NCBI RefSeq assembly: GCF_000620845.1 | Contig: NZ_KK211189.1 | Span: 194,501 to 258,500 of the forward strand | From: Exiguobacterium marinum DSM 16307 | GTDB lineage: Bacteria; Bacillota; Bacilli; Exiguobacteriales; Exiguobacteriaceae | Length of the DNA: 64,000 nucleotides | Direction of reading: 5' to 3' | Notes under the pieces: generated by a model | What the model was told of the DNA's origin: nothing | The model's input: the letters and a program-made list of their open reading frames with translations, nothing else | The model's database searches: none | Shown: in pieces, positions 53,582 through 62,131 of the stretch | Layout of the letters: each line of letters begins with the position of its first letter | How positions within the stretch are numbered: the first letter of the stretch is position 1 | Program-made: the position numbers and the translations under genes

Positions 53582-54366
53582 ATATGCACGGTAATCCCGT
53601 CTTCATCGGTCAACGACCATTCAGATGACGTACCACCTAATGCTTGATTCGTCTGCTCATTGACGAGAAGCGTCCATGTCTCGAGTCCTGCCTCAACTCC
53701 TAGAGCATCACTCGGACGTGCCCATACGTTCGTACCAATGTGATGGTGATATCCGTCTGCCGAAAGGAACAGTGCTCCCGGATAAGAATCCGTCGTGATG
53801 GAAAAACCGAGACGATCATGGTAAAAGCGTTTCGCCGCCTCGATTGAGCGCACTTTAAGGTGCACATGTCCCATCGTTGTCCTGATTGGTAAACCTGTGA
53901 ACGGTCGATTCGCCGCAGCTTGAAGCATCGACTCATATTCGACAGGCTCTGTCGCCATTTTCACATGACCGTTTGCTTCATACGTCCATTGGTCTTTCGG
54001 ACGATCGGCGTACAGCTCGATTCCATTCCCTTCTGGGTCACTCAAGTAGAACGCTTCACTCACCAAGTGGTCACCTTGCCCGACTTCGATACGCCGCTCA
54101 ATAAGATGTGCCAAGATGCTTCCTAACTCCACGCGATCCGGCAATAGAATTGCTAAATGAAATAACCCTGCCGCTCGTGGATTCGTCTTCGCTTGTGGCA
54201 CACTGTGCAAGATAACGAGTGAACGTTCTTTCGTTCCGAGCGTGACAAGTTCTTCGGTTTCTTCTATGACGTTCATCCCGATTACGTCTACATAAAATTG
54301 TTTCACCTGTTCGATATCACGGACCCGAAGCGTCACCGGTCCTAGTTCAATTTTCTCGATTTTCAT
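53563..54366 (-). CDS. catE: VOC-family ring-cleavage dioxygenase, CatE type
   Basis: 267 residues with two vicinal-oxygen-chelate modules. Iron or metal ligands lie in GLFHLAIL (His, about 70), GHVHLKVRS (His, about 168) and the C-terminal region; SDPEGNGIELYAD closes the first module. In Bacillus, CatE is a catechol-2,3-dioxygenase protecting against quinones; the second module's Glu is less clear here. It is divergent from an HxlR regulator, the same plan as CatR control of catDE, though CatR is not adjacent in Bacillus. Confidence 0.75.
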   Translation of the reverse strand: MKIEKIELGPVTLRVRDIEQVKQFYVDVIGMNVIEETEELVTLGTKERSLVILHSVPQAKTNPRAAGLFHLAILLPDRVELGSILAHLIERRIEVGQGDHLVSEAFYLSDPEGNGIELYADRPKDQWTYEANGHVKMATEPVEYESMLQAAANRPFTGLPIRTTMGHVHLKVRSIEAAKRFYHDRLGFSITTDSYPGALFLSADGYHHHIGTNVWARPSDALGVEAGLETWTLLVNEQTNQALGGTSSEWSLTDEDGITVHIKRTDA

Positions 54367-54472
54367 ATAAAATCACCTCACCCCCACTATACCCGCTCAG
54401 CTTACGTTACAGAAGTAGGCACAAAAAGGTGGTATAGTTACTTCAACGATACTATTGGAAAGGAAGAGCGAT

Positions 54473-54799
54473 GTGACCAACATAACAAGCTGCGAAGTCG
54501 ATACGGCACTCGAACTGATCACAGGAAAATGGAAGCATTCCATCCTCCTCGTACTAATCAACGGGGATACGTTACGCTTCAGTGAGTTGAAGCGATCGTT
54601 ACCAAAAATCAGTCAAAAGATATTGACCGCACAACTCCGTGACTTAGAAGAACAGGAGATTGTCATCCGAACCGTCTATCCAGAAGTCCCTCCCCGTGTT
54701 GACTATCGCTTAAGTGAGTATGGGAAAACGCTCATCCCGATTCTCGAAGCGATGAATGAATGGGGAAGACGTCATGCCGAACGAATGCGCTCTAATTAG
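54473..54799 (+). CDS. HxlR-family regulator, CatR-like
   Basis: 108 residues from the GTG at 54473, eight bases after AAAGGA; an upstream TTG frame overlaps that site. Winged helix ALELITGKWKHSILLVLING and FSELKRSLPKISQKILTAQL are typical. A Cys near residue 7 (TSCEVDTA) suits the single redox cysteine of CatR and YodB. Probably represses the divergent catE-like gene. Confidence 0.82.
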   Translation: MTNITSCEVDTALELITGKWKHSILLVLINGDTLRFSELKRSLPKISQKILTAQLRDLEEQEIVIRTVYPEVPPRVDYRLSEYGKTLIPILEAMNEWGRRHAERMRSN

Positions 54800-54879
54800 T
54801 TGTCCACATGTGGATAACCATTTTAACCCATCCCCATCATCACTTATCCACAGGAGGTCGTCATGATTCGTTATCCACA
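54800..54879 (+). promoter_or_regulatory. cluster of four DnaA-box-like sequences
   Basis: TTGTCCACA (54800-54808), TGTGGATAA (54809-54817, inverted), TTATCCACA (54844-54852) and TTATCCACA (54871-54879) occur within 80 bp. Three fit TTATCCACA exactly and the first differs at one base. The first two abut as an inverted pair; the last lies inside the first codons of the next gene. Confidence 0.75.
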
Positions 54880-55870
54880 GTTGACCGGGCATCACATCGG
54901 TGTCACTGCCCCTTCGTCAGGTATACCAGAAGAACTGCACCATTTATTGCATCAATCGGAACAGAAGTTTTCCACTCGAGGGTTCACGTTGCAATTCACT
55001 CCGAATGCGTGGAAACAACGATTTGGGAAGTCCGCTCCGGCTCGGGTGCGCGCAGATGAACTGACATCTCTACTTCAAGATGACAAAGTCGACTTGATTG
55101 TCCCGCCTTGGGGTGGGGAACTCTTAATGGAGATTCTCGATCAAATCGAGTGGCAAACATTACCCGCAAAATGGATGCTCGGCTATTCGGATACAAGTTT
55201 ATTGCTTTTTGTGTATACGCTAAAAACCGGAATCGCCTCGGCACACGGTCCAAACTTAGTCGACTTACGTGCCGAAGTGTGGGACGAGACGAGTTCACGC
55301 TGGCTCGATGTGTTGTCGACGCGGACCAACGAGACGGTCATCCAACGTTCGTCCGAGAAGTTCCAAAAAGAATGGCAGTTTGATAACCCAACGCCACATC
55401 TGTTTCACTTGACGGAAACGACTGAATGGAAAGCTGTCGGTGGTCAACACGCGACAGGTCGATTGCTCGGTGGATGTCTTGATGTGCTCTTACATACAAT
55501 CGGGACGCCATATGGAAACGTCAAGACGTTCCAACACGAGCACCTGAATGATGAACCGATTCTTTGGTATTTTGAAAACGCCGAGATGAACGTTCCGGCA
55601 TTAAAAAGGACCCTCCTTCAAATGAAGTGGGCCGGTTGGTTCGAGCATACGTCTGGTATTCTATTTGGACGGAGTGAGGCACCTTCTGTGCATCAAGACT
55701 ATACGGTCGAGATGGTGTATGAAGAGCTTCACCACACTCTAGGTATTCCAATCTTTTACGATATCGATTGTGGACACGTTCCCCCGCAGATGACGCTCGT
55801 TAACGGGGCGCACGCTTCTGTGCAGGTCGAACATGGTAAAGGTACATTGATTCAAACGTTCAAGGGCTGA
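54863..55870 (+). CDS. S66-family LD-carboxypeptidase/MccF-like peptidase
   Basis: 335 residues. S66 serine peptidases cut L,D-peptide bonds of recycled murein (LdcA) or inactivate microcin C (MccF). Here GVTAPSSG is at the start, the nucleophile serine is in GYSDTSLL, GGCLDVLLHTIG follows, then EIL-type Glu and the SGILFGR and CGHVPPQ regions. Cytoplasmic, no signal peptide. CAGGAGG precedes ATG 54863. DnaA-box-like sites surround the start. MccF-type immunity is the alternative role. Confidence 0.85.
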   Translation: MIRYPQLTGHHIGVTAPSSGIPEELHHLLHQSEQKFSTRGFTLQFTPNAWKQRFGKSAPARVRADELTSLLQDDKVDLIVPPWGGELLMEILDQIEWQTLPAKWMLGYSDTSLLLFVYTLKTGIASAHGPNLVDLRAEVWDETSSRWLDVLSTRTNETVIQRSSEKFQKEWQFDNPTPHLFHLTETTEWKAVGGQHATGRLLGGCLDVLLHTIGTPYGNVKTFQHEHLNDEPILWYFENAEMNVPALKRTLLQMKWAGWFEHTSGILFGRSEAPSVHQDYTVEMVYEELHHTLGIPIFYDIDCGHVPPQMTLVNGAHASVQVEHGKGTLIQTFKG

Positions 55871-55889
55871 TTCGTCAGCCCTTGATTTT
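55862..55889. terminator. bidirectional terminator holding both stop codons
   Basis: AAGGGCTG pairs with CAGCCCTT around ATTCGT. The stop codons of both convergent genes (TGA at 55868-55870 and at 55875-55877 on the minus strand) are in the hairpin. GATTTTAA follows rightward. Confidence 0.65.
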
Positions 55890-57095
55890 AAATAGTAATC
55901 CCATTAAGTTTTGATGATAGTACCCCTCAGGGAATTGAGCTATAAGTGTCTCTATCTCCTCTAACCATTGATCCCCACATCCGTAGAGGGTACCAAGTAA
56001 TAATCCCTCTAAATAAATGGCTTGGTCAATCAAACTATGCTTCAGTTGCCATTCATTTCTTCTCTCCCACAATTCATTTAAGAATACCTCGGCTTGTTTT
56101 ATGTCTCCTTTCATCGCAGAATAAACTCCTTTGAACATTTCAAGAGGAGTAATGAAGCGTTTTTCCTCCTTAATCACCTGATAGTTTTCTTCTTTTTGCA
56201 AGATTTCTTCGATAATGTTTAATTGAACCCCCATCAAATCCACATCATTTTGCTTCATCGCCACTAAGCCTTCTGTAAACGCCAATCTCATTCTTGAAGA
56301 ATCATCTTCGGTAAAATCAACATACTGTCGAGCTTTCCTGATTGCCGTCTGAATCAATTCTTTCTCTTTTCGATATAGTGCGCAAATTACGAGAGCTCGA
56401 TATACGTCATCTGCTCGATAATAAGTTCGTGTCTGTTTCATATAATTTAATGCTTCTTCTAAATATTGAATAGCGTGAGACAACTGAGCGTTGTAAAGTA
56501 ATTCTTTAAAAACGAGCAACATATAAAATTCGATACGCGTTTTCGTTTTCATCGCTTGAGAATCAAGCTGTTCAATAAGCTCAATTTTTTCACTCGCTTC
56601 ATCAAATCGATCCCAGTGCATTAAATAGTATGCTTGGCCAATTCGCGTCATTGCAATTTCATCTTTTTCTCCTAATCGTTCAAATAATGCAATAGCACGA
56701 TTATAATAATCCAACACTAAATCGCGATTATCATTCGTCAAAATCGCATCACCATAAAAAACATACGTACGTCCTAGCCAAATCGATTGCATGTCATCAT
56801 CAAGAAATGGTTCTAAACGCTCGATAATATCTTTATTGTCCCACTTCATGAAACCCATATCTGCGTATTCGATTTCCTCTACAAGTTTTTGTAGTTCAGA
56901 TTCTCGAGGATCTTTGAGCAAAAACTGTACCGAGACATCCAATCGACTGGCGAGTTCTCGCAAACTACGCATCGATGCTTCTGCTTTCCCATTTTCAATC
57001 ATACTGAGCATCGACTTCGTGACGATGCCTTCTGCCAACTGCGTTTGAGTCATTTTTTTCTGTTTTCGTAATGCTTTAATGCGTTCTCCAATCAT
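55875..57095 (-). CDS. XRE regulator with TPR domain (RRNPP-like)
   Basis: 406 residues. HTH_XRE at 3-60 (RIKALRKQKKMTQTQLAEGI, SMLSMIENGK), then helical TPR-type repeats from about 65 to 400. This layout is that of the peptide-sensing PlcR/PrgX/NprR group, where the TPR domain binds a secreted peptide, but no candidate signal peptide gene was found beside it. It is divergent from an MFS exporter with two copies of a 17-bp palindrome between. The coding sequence is AT-richer than most of the window. Confidence 0.8.
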   Translation of the reverse strand: MIGERIKALRKQKKMTQTQLAEGIVTKSMLSMIENGKAEASMRSLRELASRLDVSVQFLLKDPRESELQKLVEEIEYADMGFMKWDNKDIIERLEPFLDDDMQSIWLGRTYVFYGDAILTNDNRDLVLDYYNRAIALFERLGEKDEIAMTRIGQAYYLMHWDRFDEASEKIELIEQLDSQAMKTKTRIEFYMLLVFKELLYNAQLSHAIQYLEEALNYMKQTRTYYRADDVYRALVICALYRKEKELIQTAIRKARQYVDFTEDDSSRMRLAFTEGLVAMKQNDVDLMGVQLNIIEEILQKEENYQVIKEEKRFITPLEMFKGVYSAMKGDIKQAEVFLNELWERRNEWQLKHSLIDQAIYLEGLLLGTLYGCGDQWLEEIETLIAQFPEGYYHQNLMGLLFKIKG

Positions 57096-57110
57096 ATGCC
57101 ACCTCCAAAA

Positions 57111-57182
57111 GTTAAATTATATTGAACTTTTTATTTACATTTCACACTTTTGTCTTTATGATTATGTTAAATCACATTTAAC
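57111..57182. promoter_or_regulatory. two 17-bp palindromic operators
   Basis: GTTAAATTATATTGAAC (57111-57127) and GTTAAATCACATTTAAC (57166-57182), 55 bp apart, between the divergent XRE and MFS genes. The second is a perfect 7-3-7 palindrome. Confidence 0.65.
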
Positions 57183-57204
57183 TATTTTGTAAAGGAGACT
57201 TCTT

Positions 57205-58458
57205 ATGAAAAAATCATTTTCGAATCTACACATCTTGTTAATCGGAAAATTCATGTCGTTGTTCGCCTCAAACTTGTTCACATTTATCGCTGGATTGACC
57301 GTTCTCACCACTTCCGGTTCTGGGTTACAATTTGCGATTGTCTTATTAGCAGGAACCCTTCCTCGCATTCTGCTCTCACCTTTTGCTGGTGCTTATGCAG
57401 ACAAACTAAATCGCAAGCGTGTCATCGTAAATATGGAAACGTTAAATGGATTGCTATTTCTTCTTGCCGGAATTTCAAGCCTAATTTGGACATTTAATGT
57501 CCCTGCTTATCTTTTGATCACCGCATTACTCTCTGTTTTTTCAACTTTTTTATCCGTGACTTTATCTAGCTCCATCCCGCTTTTGTTTAAGGAAGAAGAG
57601 TTACAACGAACCAACTCATTAATCCAAAGTATCATCTCATTTTCAAGTATTGGCACGCCTTTATTAGCTGGAGCTTTATTTAAAATTCTACCGATTTCCG
57701 TATTCTTGTTCAGCTCAGCTGTATTATTTTTCATCGCAGGAATAGTCGCCACTCATCTTAAATTTCAATCCCGCGACATTCAGGAAACGTCTCAGTCGAC
57801 CTGGAAGGAAGTGCAATCCGGTTTTCAATATCTTAAAAAACAGCGTGTTTTATGGACCATTGCGCTCCTCGCCACTTTTCTTAATTTCTTTTTTGTCGCA
57901 TCCGAAGTCTTATTCCCTATTGCTGCCTTACAAGAAGTCGGGGTATCACCTCTTCAGTTCGGATTTTTAGAAAGTATGTTCGCTATTGGGTTTTTAGTCG
58001 CTTCATTATTACATGCATTACCATTCTTCAAAATTAAGTACCGGCTTTCAACGATGAGAAGTGCCTTAATTATTTTAAGTTTACTTTTTATCGGTCCAGC
58101 CATCCCACTTTACTTTACATTCGACGTATTGCCAGCTATCTTATTCTTTTCGTTTTTCGCTTTATTGAGTGGTCTCTTCGTCATTCGAGCCAACATTCCG
58201 ATTCAAATGTATTTACAAACGAACACAGATCCCAACTATCTAGGTCGTGTAATGGGAGTTCTCGAATCACTTGCAATGGGAATCACACCACTTGGGTTCA
58301 TTCTTTTCGGGTTTTTAAGCGATTTAATTCCAGTCTCTCTCCTCTACACCATCTGTATGATTTGTTTGCTTAGTCTCACTTTGATTTCCATGCATCGCAT
58401 CCGTCACGACATCCAGGCAGAAAAAGCTGCACTTCAGTCAGCCGAACGTGTGTCGTAA
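57205..58458 (+). CDS. MFS exporter, macrolide-efflux-like
   Basis: 417 residues, about twelve membrane segments. The sequence (SGLQFAIVLLAGTLPRILLSP, AGAYADKLNRKRVIV) is like MefA/MFS_3 efflux proteins, which export macrolides or other amphiphiles. AAAGGAG precedes ATG 57205. Probably controlled by the divergent TPR regulator through the two shared operators. It could also export a peptide or siderophore. AT-rich codon use suggests a different origin from its neighbours. Confidence 0.82.
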   Translation: MKKSFSNLHILLIGKFMSLFASNLFTFIAGLTVLTTSGSGLQFAIVLLAGTLPRILLSPFAGAYADKLNRKRVIVNMETLNGLLFLLAGISSLIWTFNVPAYLLITALLSVFSTFLSVTLSSSIPLLFKEEELQRTNSLIQSIISFSSIGTPLLAGALFKILPISVFLFSSAVLFFIAGIVATHLKFQSRDIQETSQSTWKEVQSGFQYLKKQRVLWTIALLATFLNFFFVASEVLFPIAALQEVGVSPLQFGFLESMFAIGFLVASLLHALPFFKIKYRLSTMRSALIILSLLFIGPAIPLYFTFDVLPAILFFSFFALLSGLFVIRANIPIQMYLQTNTDPNYLGRVMGVLESLAMGITPLGFILFGFLSDLIPVSLLYTICMICLLSLTLISMHRIRHDIQAEKAALQSAERVS

Positions 58459-58459
58459 C

Positions 58460-58494
58460 GAAAAAGACATCGAACGAATCAGTTCGATGTCTTC
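58460..58494. terminator. bidirectional terminator
   Basis: AAGACATCGAAC pairs with GTTCGATGTCTT around a 6-base loop; T run on the minus side. Confidence 0.8.
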
Positions 58495-58775
58495 TCTGTT
58501 GACGGGAGTACCCGTTTTTCTAATAAAAATGGTCCGAATGGGATGACGGATGCCATAACAGCAAGCGTCAAAACTTTGAAGCCCCAACGGAAGCGCCACG
58601 CCATGTACACGGCTGCGAGCACGTAAGCAACAAACAAGAAACCGTGCGCTGCGCCGACAATACTGACCGCAAGTGGAATGCCGGCCATATATTTCAGTGG
58701 CATCGCGATTAATAGTAACAGCAAGAAGGATACCCCTTCTGTGTAGCCAATCCATTTAAAATGAGTCATAGTCAT
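58479..58775 (-). CDS. DUF3817 family membrane protein
   Basis: 98 residues with three hydrophobic segments and the family pattern FKWIGYTEGVSFLLLLLIAMP and GAAHGFLFVAYVLA. Function unknown in the family. GGAGAACG precedes ATG 58775. Its stop lies in the shared terminator. Confidence 0.8.
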   Translation of the reverse strand: MTMTHFKWIGYTEGVSFLLLLLIAMPLKYMAGIPLAVSIVGAAHGFLFVAYVLAAVYMAWRFRWGFKVLTLAVMASVIPFGPFLLEKRVLPSTEKTSN

Positions 58776-58856
58776 ATGCGTTCTCCTTTATCTCTGTTAG
58801 GCTACATCTATCGTAGCCGAAACGTGAGAGGTTTGTCACAGGAGAACATATAAAAG

Positions 58857-59363
58857 TTACGAGGCTATTTGACGATTTGGTGAACGGTGCAATACTTTCG
58901 TTTCAACGAAGTTACGAAGAAACAAGCCGTCGACTCCGATTTTGCCAGCGTTATGACCGGCAACTAAAATCAAGACAGATACGATCAACATCGTTGGGTT
59001 CGTACTGACTGTTCCTGATAGTAAGAACGCCATGTTCATGACAAGTCCGAAGAATGCTGCACTACGTGTGAGTGCACCGAGCAATAACCCTAGGCCGACC
59101 AAAAATTCACCGTAAGGGATGAGGACATCGAATAATCCAGCGTTCGGGATTGCAAAGTTTTCTAAGAATGCGGCCCACCATCCTGCGACAGCTGGATGTT
59201 CTCCAGTGGCGAGTGACACCGCGTTGTTTAAAAATCCTTCTGTTCCAAAACCACCTGTGATTTTACCCCAACCTGCCGTCAACCAATGATAACCGAGCCA
59301 TACACGTAATACCGTTAAAATCGCTGTGGCAACATTGTGGTTTTGCCAAAATTTCGTGAACAT
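58857..59363 (-). CDS. DoxX family membrane protein
   Basis: 168 residues from ATG 59363 after GGGAGGAATT. Four membrane segments; LRVWLGYHWLTAGWGKI (about 18-34) is the DoxX signature, and GEFLVGLGLLLG follows. Members associate with quinone or thiol stress (such as MhqP/CatD). A palindromic TGTGA-N6-TCACA site lies about 40 bases upstream. Confidence 0.85.
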   Translation of the reverse strand: MFTKFWQNHNVATAILTVLRVWLGYHWLTAGWGKITGGFGTEGFLNNAVSLATGEHPAVAGWWAAFLENFAIPNAGLFDVLIPYGEFLVGLGLLLGALTRSAAFFGLVMNMAFLLSGTVSTNPTMLIVSVLILVAGHNAGKIGVDGLFLRNFVETKVLHRSPNRQIAS

Positions 59364-59401
59364 AATAATTCCTCCCTTTAAGAAGTTAAATAAATGAATA
59401 A

Positions 59402-59417
59402 TGTGATTACATTCACA
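59402..59417 (-). promoter_or_regulatory. Crp/Fnr-type operator before doxX
   Basis: TGTGATTACATTCACA: both half sites TGTGA and TCACA are exact, with 6-base spacing, as in Fnr/Crp boxes. A TATATT that could be the -10 lies just upstream, so binding would probably repress. Confidence 0.5.
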
Positions 59418-59504
59418 ATATATCATCTATGTTCGCTTTTTCACATATATAATCTTCCTTGTTCATAATTCGTACATATGTATGCCACAGTCTATTCACA
59501 TATA

Positions 59505-59531
59505 CAAAAAGACGCCTTCGTTAGGCGTCTC
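59505..59531 (-). terminator. terminator of the PPOX-fold gene
   Basis: AGACGCCT pairs with AGGCGTCT; five T follow on the minus strand. Confidence 0.8.
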
Positions 59532-59539
59532 TAAGAGTA

Positions 59540-59953
59540 TTATAAGGTGACTTCTTGAGATGGTTGACCTTTTTTGTTCATCACACGCATTGATTCAGGT
59601 TCGATTTTGAGAATGATGAGTTTTGGATCATCCGGTCCATCAAACCATCCTTCAAGTTTGTCATTCCATACTTTTTCTTTCATCGATTCATCATCTGACA
59701 CCGTTGCTTTTCCTAAGATTTCTAGGTACGTGTCGCCGACTCCATCTCCATCGTAGCCAATCAAGATATGAGTATATGGATTTCTCTCTAATTCCTCTAC
59801 CTTATCTGTATCATTTGAAGTTGCTGTATAGAGCGTGAAATCTTCATGGAAAAATGTCATATACCGACTGTGCGGTTTTACTTTATATACAGTCGCCATT
59901 GTACCTACATTACTTGAGTCTAATATTTTTAATGCTGTTTCTTTTGCACTCAT
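59540..59953 (-). CDS. pyridoxamine phosphate oxidase-like stress protein (YdaG-like)
   Basis: 137 residues from ATG 59953 after GGAGG. FMN-binding split barrel, general stress protein 26 (YdaG) type: LDSSNVGTMATVYKVKPHSRYM, then VEELERNPYTHILIGYD. It probably binds flavin or F420-like cofactors; the reaction is unknown. A SigB-like promoter precedes it, as for Bacillus ydaG. Confidence 0.85.
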   Translation of the reverse strand: MSAKETALKILDSSNVGTMATVYKVKPHSRYMTFFHEDFTLYTATSNDTDKVEELERNPYTHILIGYDGDGVGDTYLEILGKATVSDDESMKEKVWNDKLEGWFDGPDDPKLIILKIEPESMRVMNKKGQPSQEVTL

Positions 59954-59990
59954 TCCGAATTCCTCCTTCACGATTTGTCGCTCGTATACT

Positions 59991-60015
59991 GTTCCCTCAA
60001 ACCATATGGTTAAAC
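59991..60015 (-). promoter_or_regulatory. SigB-like promoter
   Basis: On the minus strand GTTTAA, 13 bases, GGGAAC, close to the SigB consensus; 38 bases before the YdaG-like gene. Confidence 0.6.
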
Positions 60016-60017
60016 AC

Positions 60018-60047
60018 AAAAAAACCTGCTCGCCGATGCGAGCAGGT
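60018..60047 (-). terminator. terminator of the cold-shock gene
   Basis: ACCTGCTCGC pairs with GCGAGCAGGT around 4 bases; seven T follow on the minus strand. Confidence 0.85.
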
Positions 60048-60070
60048 ATCATATTCCTTAGAAAGGAAGA

Positions 60071-60271
60071 TTAGATTTTTTCAACGTTAGAAGCTTGTGG
60101 TCCACGAGCTCCGTCTGTGATTTCGAAAGTTACTTCTTGGCCTTCTTCAAGTGTTTTGAAGCCGTCGCCTTGGATTGCTGAGAAGTGTACGAATACGTCG
60201 TCTCCGCCTTCCATTTCGATGAAGCCGTAACCTTTTTCTGAGTTAAACCATTTTACTTTACCTGTGTTCAT
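60071..60271 (-). CDS. cold shock protein (Csp family)
   Basis: 66 residues, full length for a CspA/CspB protein. RNP1 KGYGFIEM (14-21) and RNP2 DVFVHFSAI (25-33) are intact, giving a five-strand OB fold that binds single-stranded RNA. AGGAGGG lies before the ATG. The leader from about 60272 to 60430 is long and AT-rich, as for many csp messages; it includes CTGGAAT and ATTCCAG arms, but I could not place the promoter with confidence. Confidence 0.93.
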   Translation of the reverse strand: MNTGKVKWFNSEKGYGFIEMEGGDDVFVHFSAIQGDGFKTLEEGQEVTFEITDGARGPQASNVEKI

Positions 60272-60430
60272 GAATGAACCCTCCTGAAATAAACGCTATG
60301 CGTTATAGTAGTGCCTTACTAGAAAAAACTTGACCAAAAAAAATACAAGCCTCTGGAATTATCTAATGAAAAATAATCCCAAGCACTTGTGAATTATGAT
60401 TCCAGCTATTCTTAATTAAGCACATATTGA
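60272..60430 (-). promoter_or_regulatory. long leader of the cold-shock gene
   Basis: About 160 AT-rich bases with no ORF on either strand. On the minus strand CTGGAAT and ATTCCAG could close a long stem, and a run of eight T lies within. Long leaders control csp messages in cold; that role is inference here. Confidence 0.35.
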
Positions 60431-60532
60431 ATATAACATGGTTAGATGCTTCTGTCTAGTAAATACTTCTGATTGCTAAAAATAAGTCGAAACGGGTACA
60501 CCCTAGAGAAGATGACACTAGGAGGATCTATT

Positions 60533-62131
60533 ATGAAAAATTCAAATGATCAACAGTCAATCGCATCGATGATTGCTGCTTATTCCGACTGGTCTGAAGA
60601 AGAATTAATTCATCAAACACTCAAGTGGCATCATACCACGAGTAAAACAACTTATCCAGCAATGAGCCAAACATACGCTTGTCGAATCCCATTAACGGAG
60701 AGAGTTTCGCCTGTCCGGACGTCTCTTCCGCTTGAACAGATCGATGGAGTGGTTCGTCCCGTTTGGATGCGCCGACTCGATGCGGAATATTTGAATCTGA
60801 TGCATATGACAAAATCACGTGTCGATGTGACGAACTATGGGGCTGTTGGAGATGGCAAGACGGACTGCACCCTCGCCTTTCGTCTCGCCCTCCGCTCTAA
60901 TCGCCGTGTCTATGTGCCACCAGGTGTATATATCGTTCGAGGAATTCGCCTCCCTTCTAGTTGTGCACTTGAAGGTGCCGGACAAGACGTCACAATTCTC
61001 AAATTATCCGATCGGGCTCCGAAGCATCGCCGTCTTTTACGAAATACGACCCCATTCGCCGGCAATCATCATATCGAGGTATCCCATCTTACACTTGATT
61101 GGAACGTTGATCGTTTAGGTGACGTGAAACGAACGACAAGCTTTGACACGACATCGAGCGCTTTGACATTCGCGCACGTGACGTATGGATGGGTGCATCA
61201 TGTGACGGCTAAAAATGCCGGGCTCCATGCGTTTGACATCACGTCCCCGCACTATCACTACCTAGGTGACGGACTTCGTGCGGCAAACGGAAGTCGGTAT
61301 ATCCATCTCAATCAACTCGAAGCAACGAATTATGGGGACGATGGGATCACAACACATCATAGTGATGCCATCTACATCACTAACTGTTATTGTCATCACC
61401 CCCATGGCCGAACGCACGCTTTAGGATTCTCAAACTCAAACGGCATTGAAATTGATGACGGTTCGCGTCACGTCACGCTTGTTCACAACAGAACGGAAGG
61501 CTGTTTTGGAGGTATCGAAGTAAAAGCGCATGGAACCTCGTCAGCCGCACACGACGTCCACATCTTCGGACATCTCTCCGTTCACGACAATCGTTCGTTC
61601 AACTTCCGCCACATCGGTCATCATTTGGCAGACGATCCGGATTCCGCGACTGCACGCTTCCTGTCCGGTACAAATTTGGTATCCATCGAGCCAGTCCGAA
61701 GCCCGCTTTATGCAAAATCCTCGCCACGGAGTCTGGTCGTTTCCGCATATCAAGATGTCTTCATCCATGGTTTGACTGCCATCGGCGACCCGACCTACGA
61801 CTATGAACAGCATCCAGCACTTGCGATTCAATATAAGTCAAGACGTGTACAGTTGAAACGAATTTCCGTTCGCGGGTTTACCACAGCCCGAGCCGACCTC
61901 GAGCTGTTCGGAGGGGAGAACCGCACCGACGAAGTGACTATCGAAAACTTACGATGCCATGAATCTGCGCCAATCGCTTTAAAAATCGGACGTCAGATAG
62001 AACAAATTGCACTTCATCAAATCGAAGGACAGAAAAAAAGTGGAGATGCTCTCATCTCCACGAAAAGTCCGATTGATGTGCAGGACATACTCGCTTACGG
62101 ATTCTCAGACCGGGTACGTTCGGACGTTTGA
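60533..62131 (+). CDS. right-handed beta-helix protein (pectate-lyase-3-like)
   Basis: 532 residues from ATG 60533 after AGGAGG; the frame is open upstream to 60473 without a site. About 95 residues of helical, charged N-terminus lead to the pectate_lyase_3/GH28-like motif VTNYGAVGDGKTDCT (about 98-112) with VYVPPGVYIV, then a long solenoid with GIEIDDGS repeats. No signal peptide. Such folds occur in polysaccharide lyases, GH55 and phage tailspikes. The catalytic residues are not certain. Confidence 0.75.
   Translation: MKNSNDQQSIASMIAAYSDWSEEELIHQTLKWHHTTSKTTYPAMSQTYACRIPLTERVSPVRTSLPLEQIDGVVRPVWMRRLDAEYLNLMHMTKSRVDVTNYGAVGDGKTDCTLAFRLALRSNRRVYVPPGVYIVRGIRLPSSCALEGAGQDVTILKLSDRAPKHRRLLRNTTPFAGNHHIEVSHLTLDWNVDRLGDVKRTTSFDTTSSALTFAHVTYGWVHHVTAKNAGLHAFDITSPHYHYLGDGLRAANGSRYIHLNQLEATNYGDDGITTHHSDAIYITNCYCHHPHGRTHALGFSNSNGIEIDDGSRHVTLVHNRTEGCFGGIEVKAHGTSSAAHDVHIFGHLSVHDNRSFNFRHIGHHLADDPDSATARFLSGTNLVSIEPVRSPLYAKSSPRSLVVSAYQDVFIHGLTAIGDPTYDYEQHPALAIQYKSRRVQLKRISVRGFTTARADLELFGGENRTDEVTIENLRCHESAPIALKIGRQIEQIALHQIEGQKKSGDALISTKSPIDVQDILAYGFSDRVRSDV

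Noticed and set aside
54800-54879. Chromosome replication origin
   Set aside because: DnaA-box-like sites are present, but there is no dnaA, dnaN, or clear AT-rich unwinding stretch next to them.
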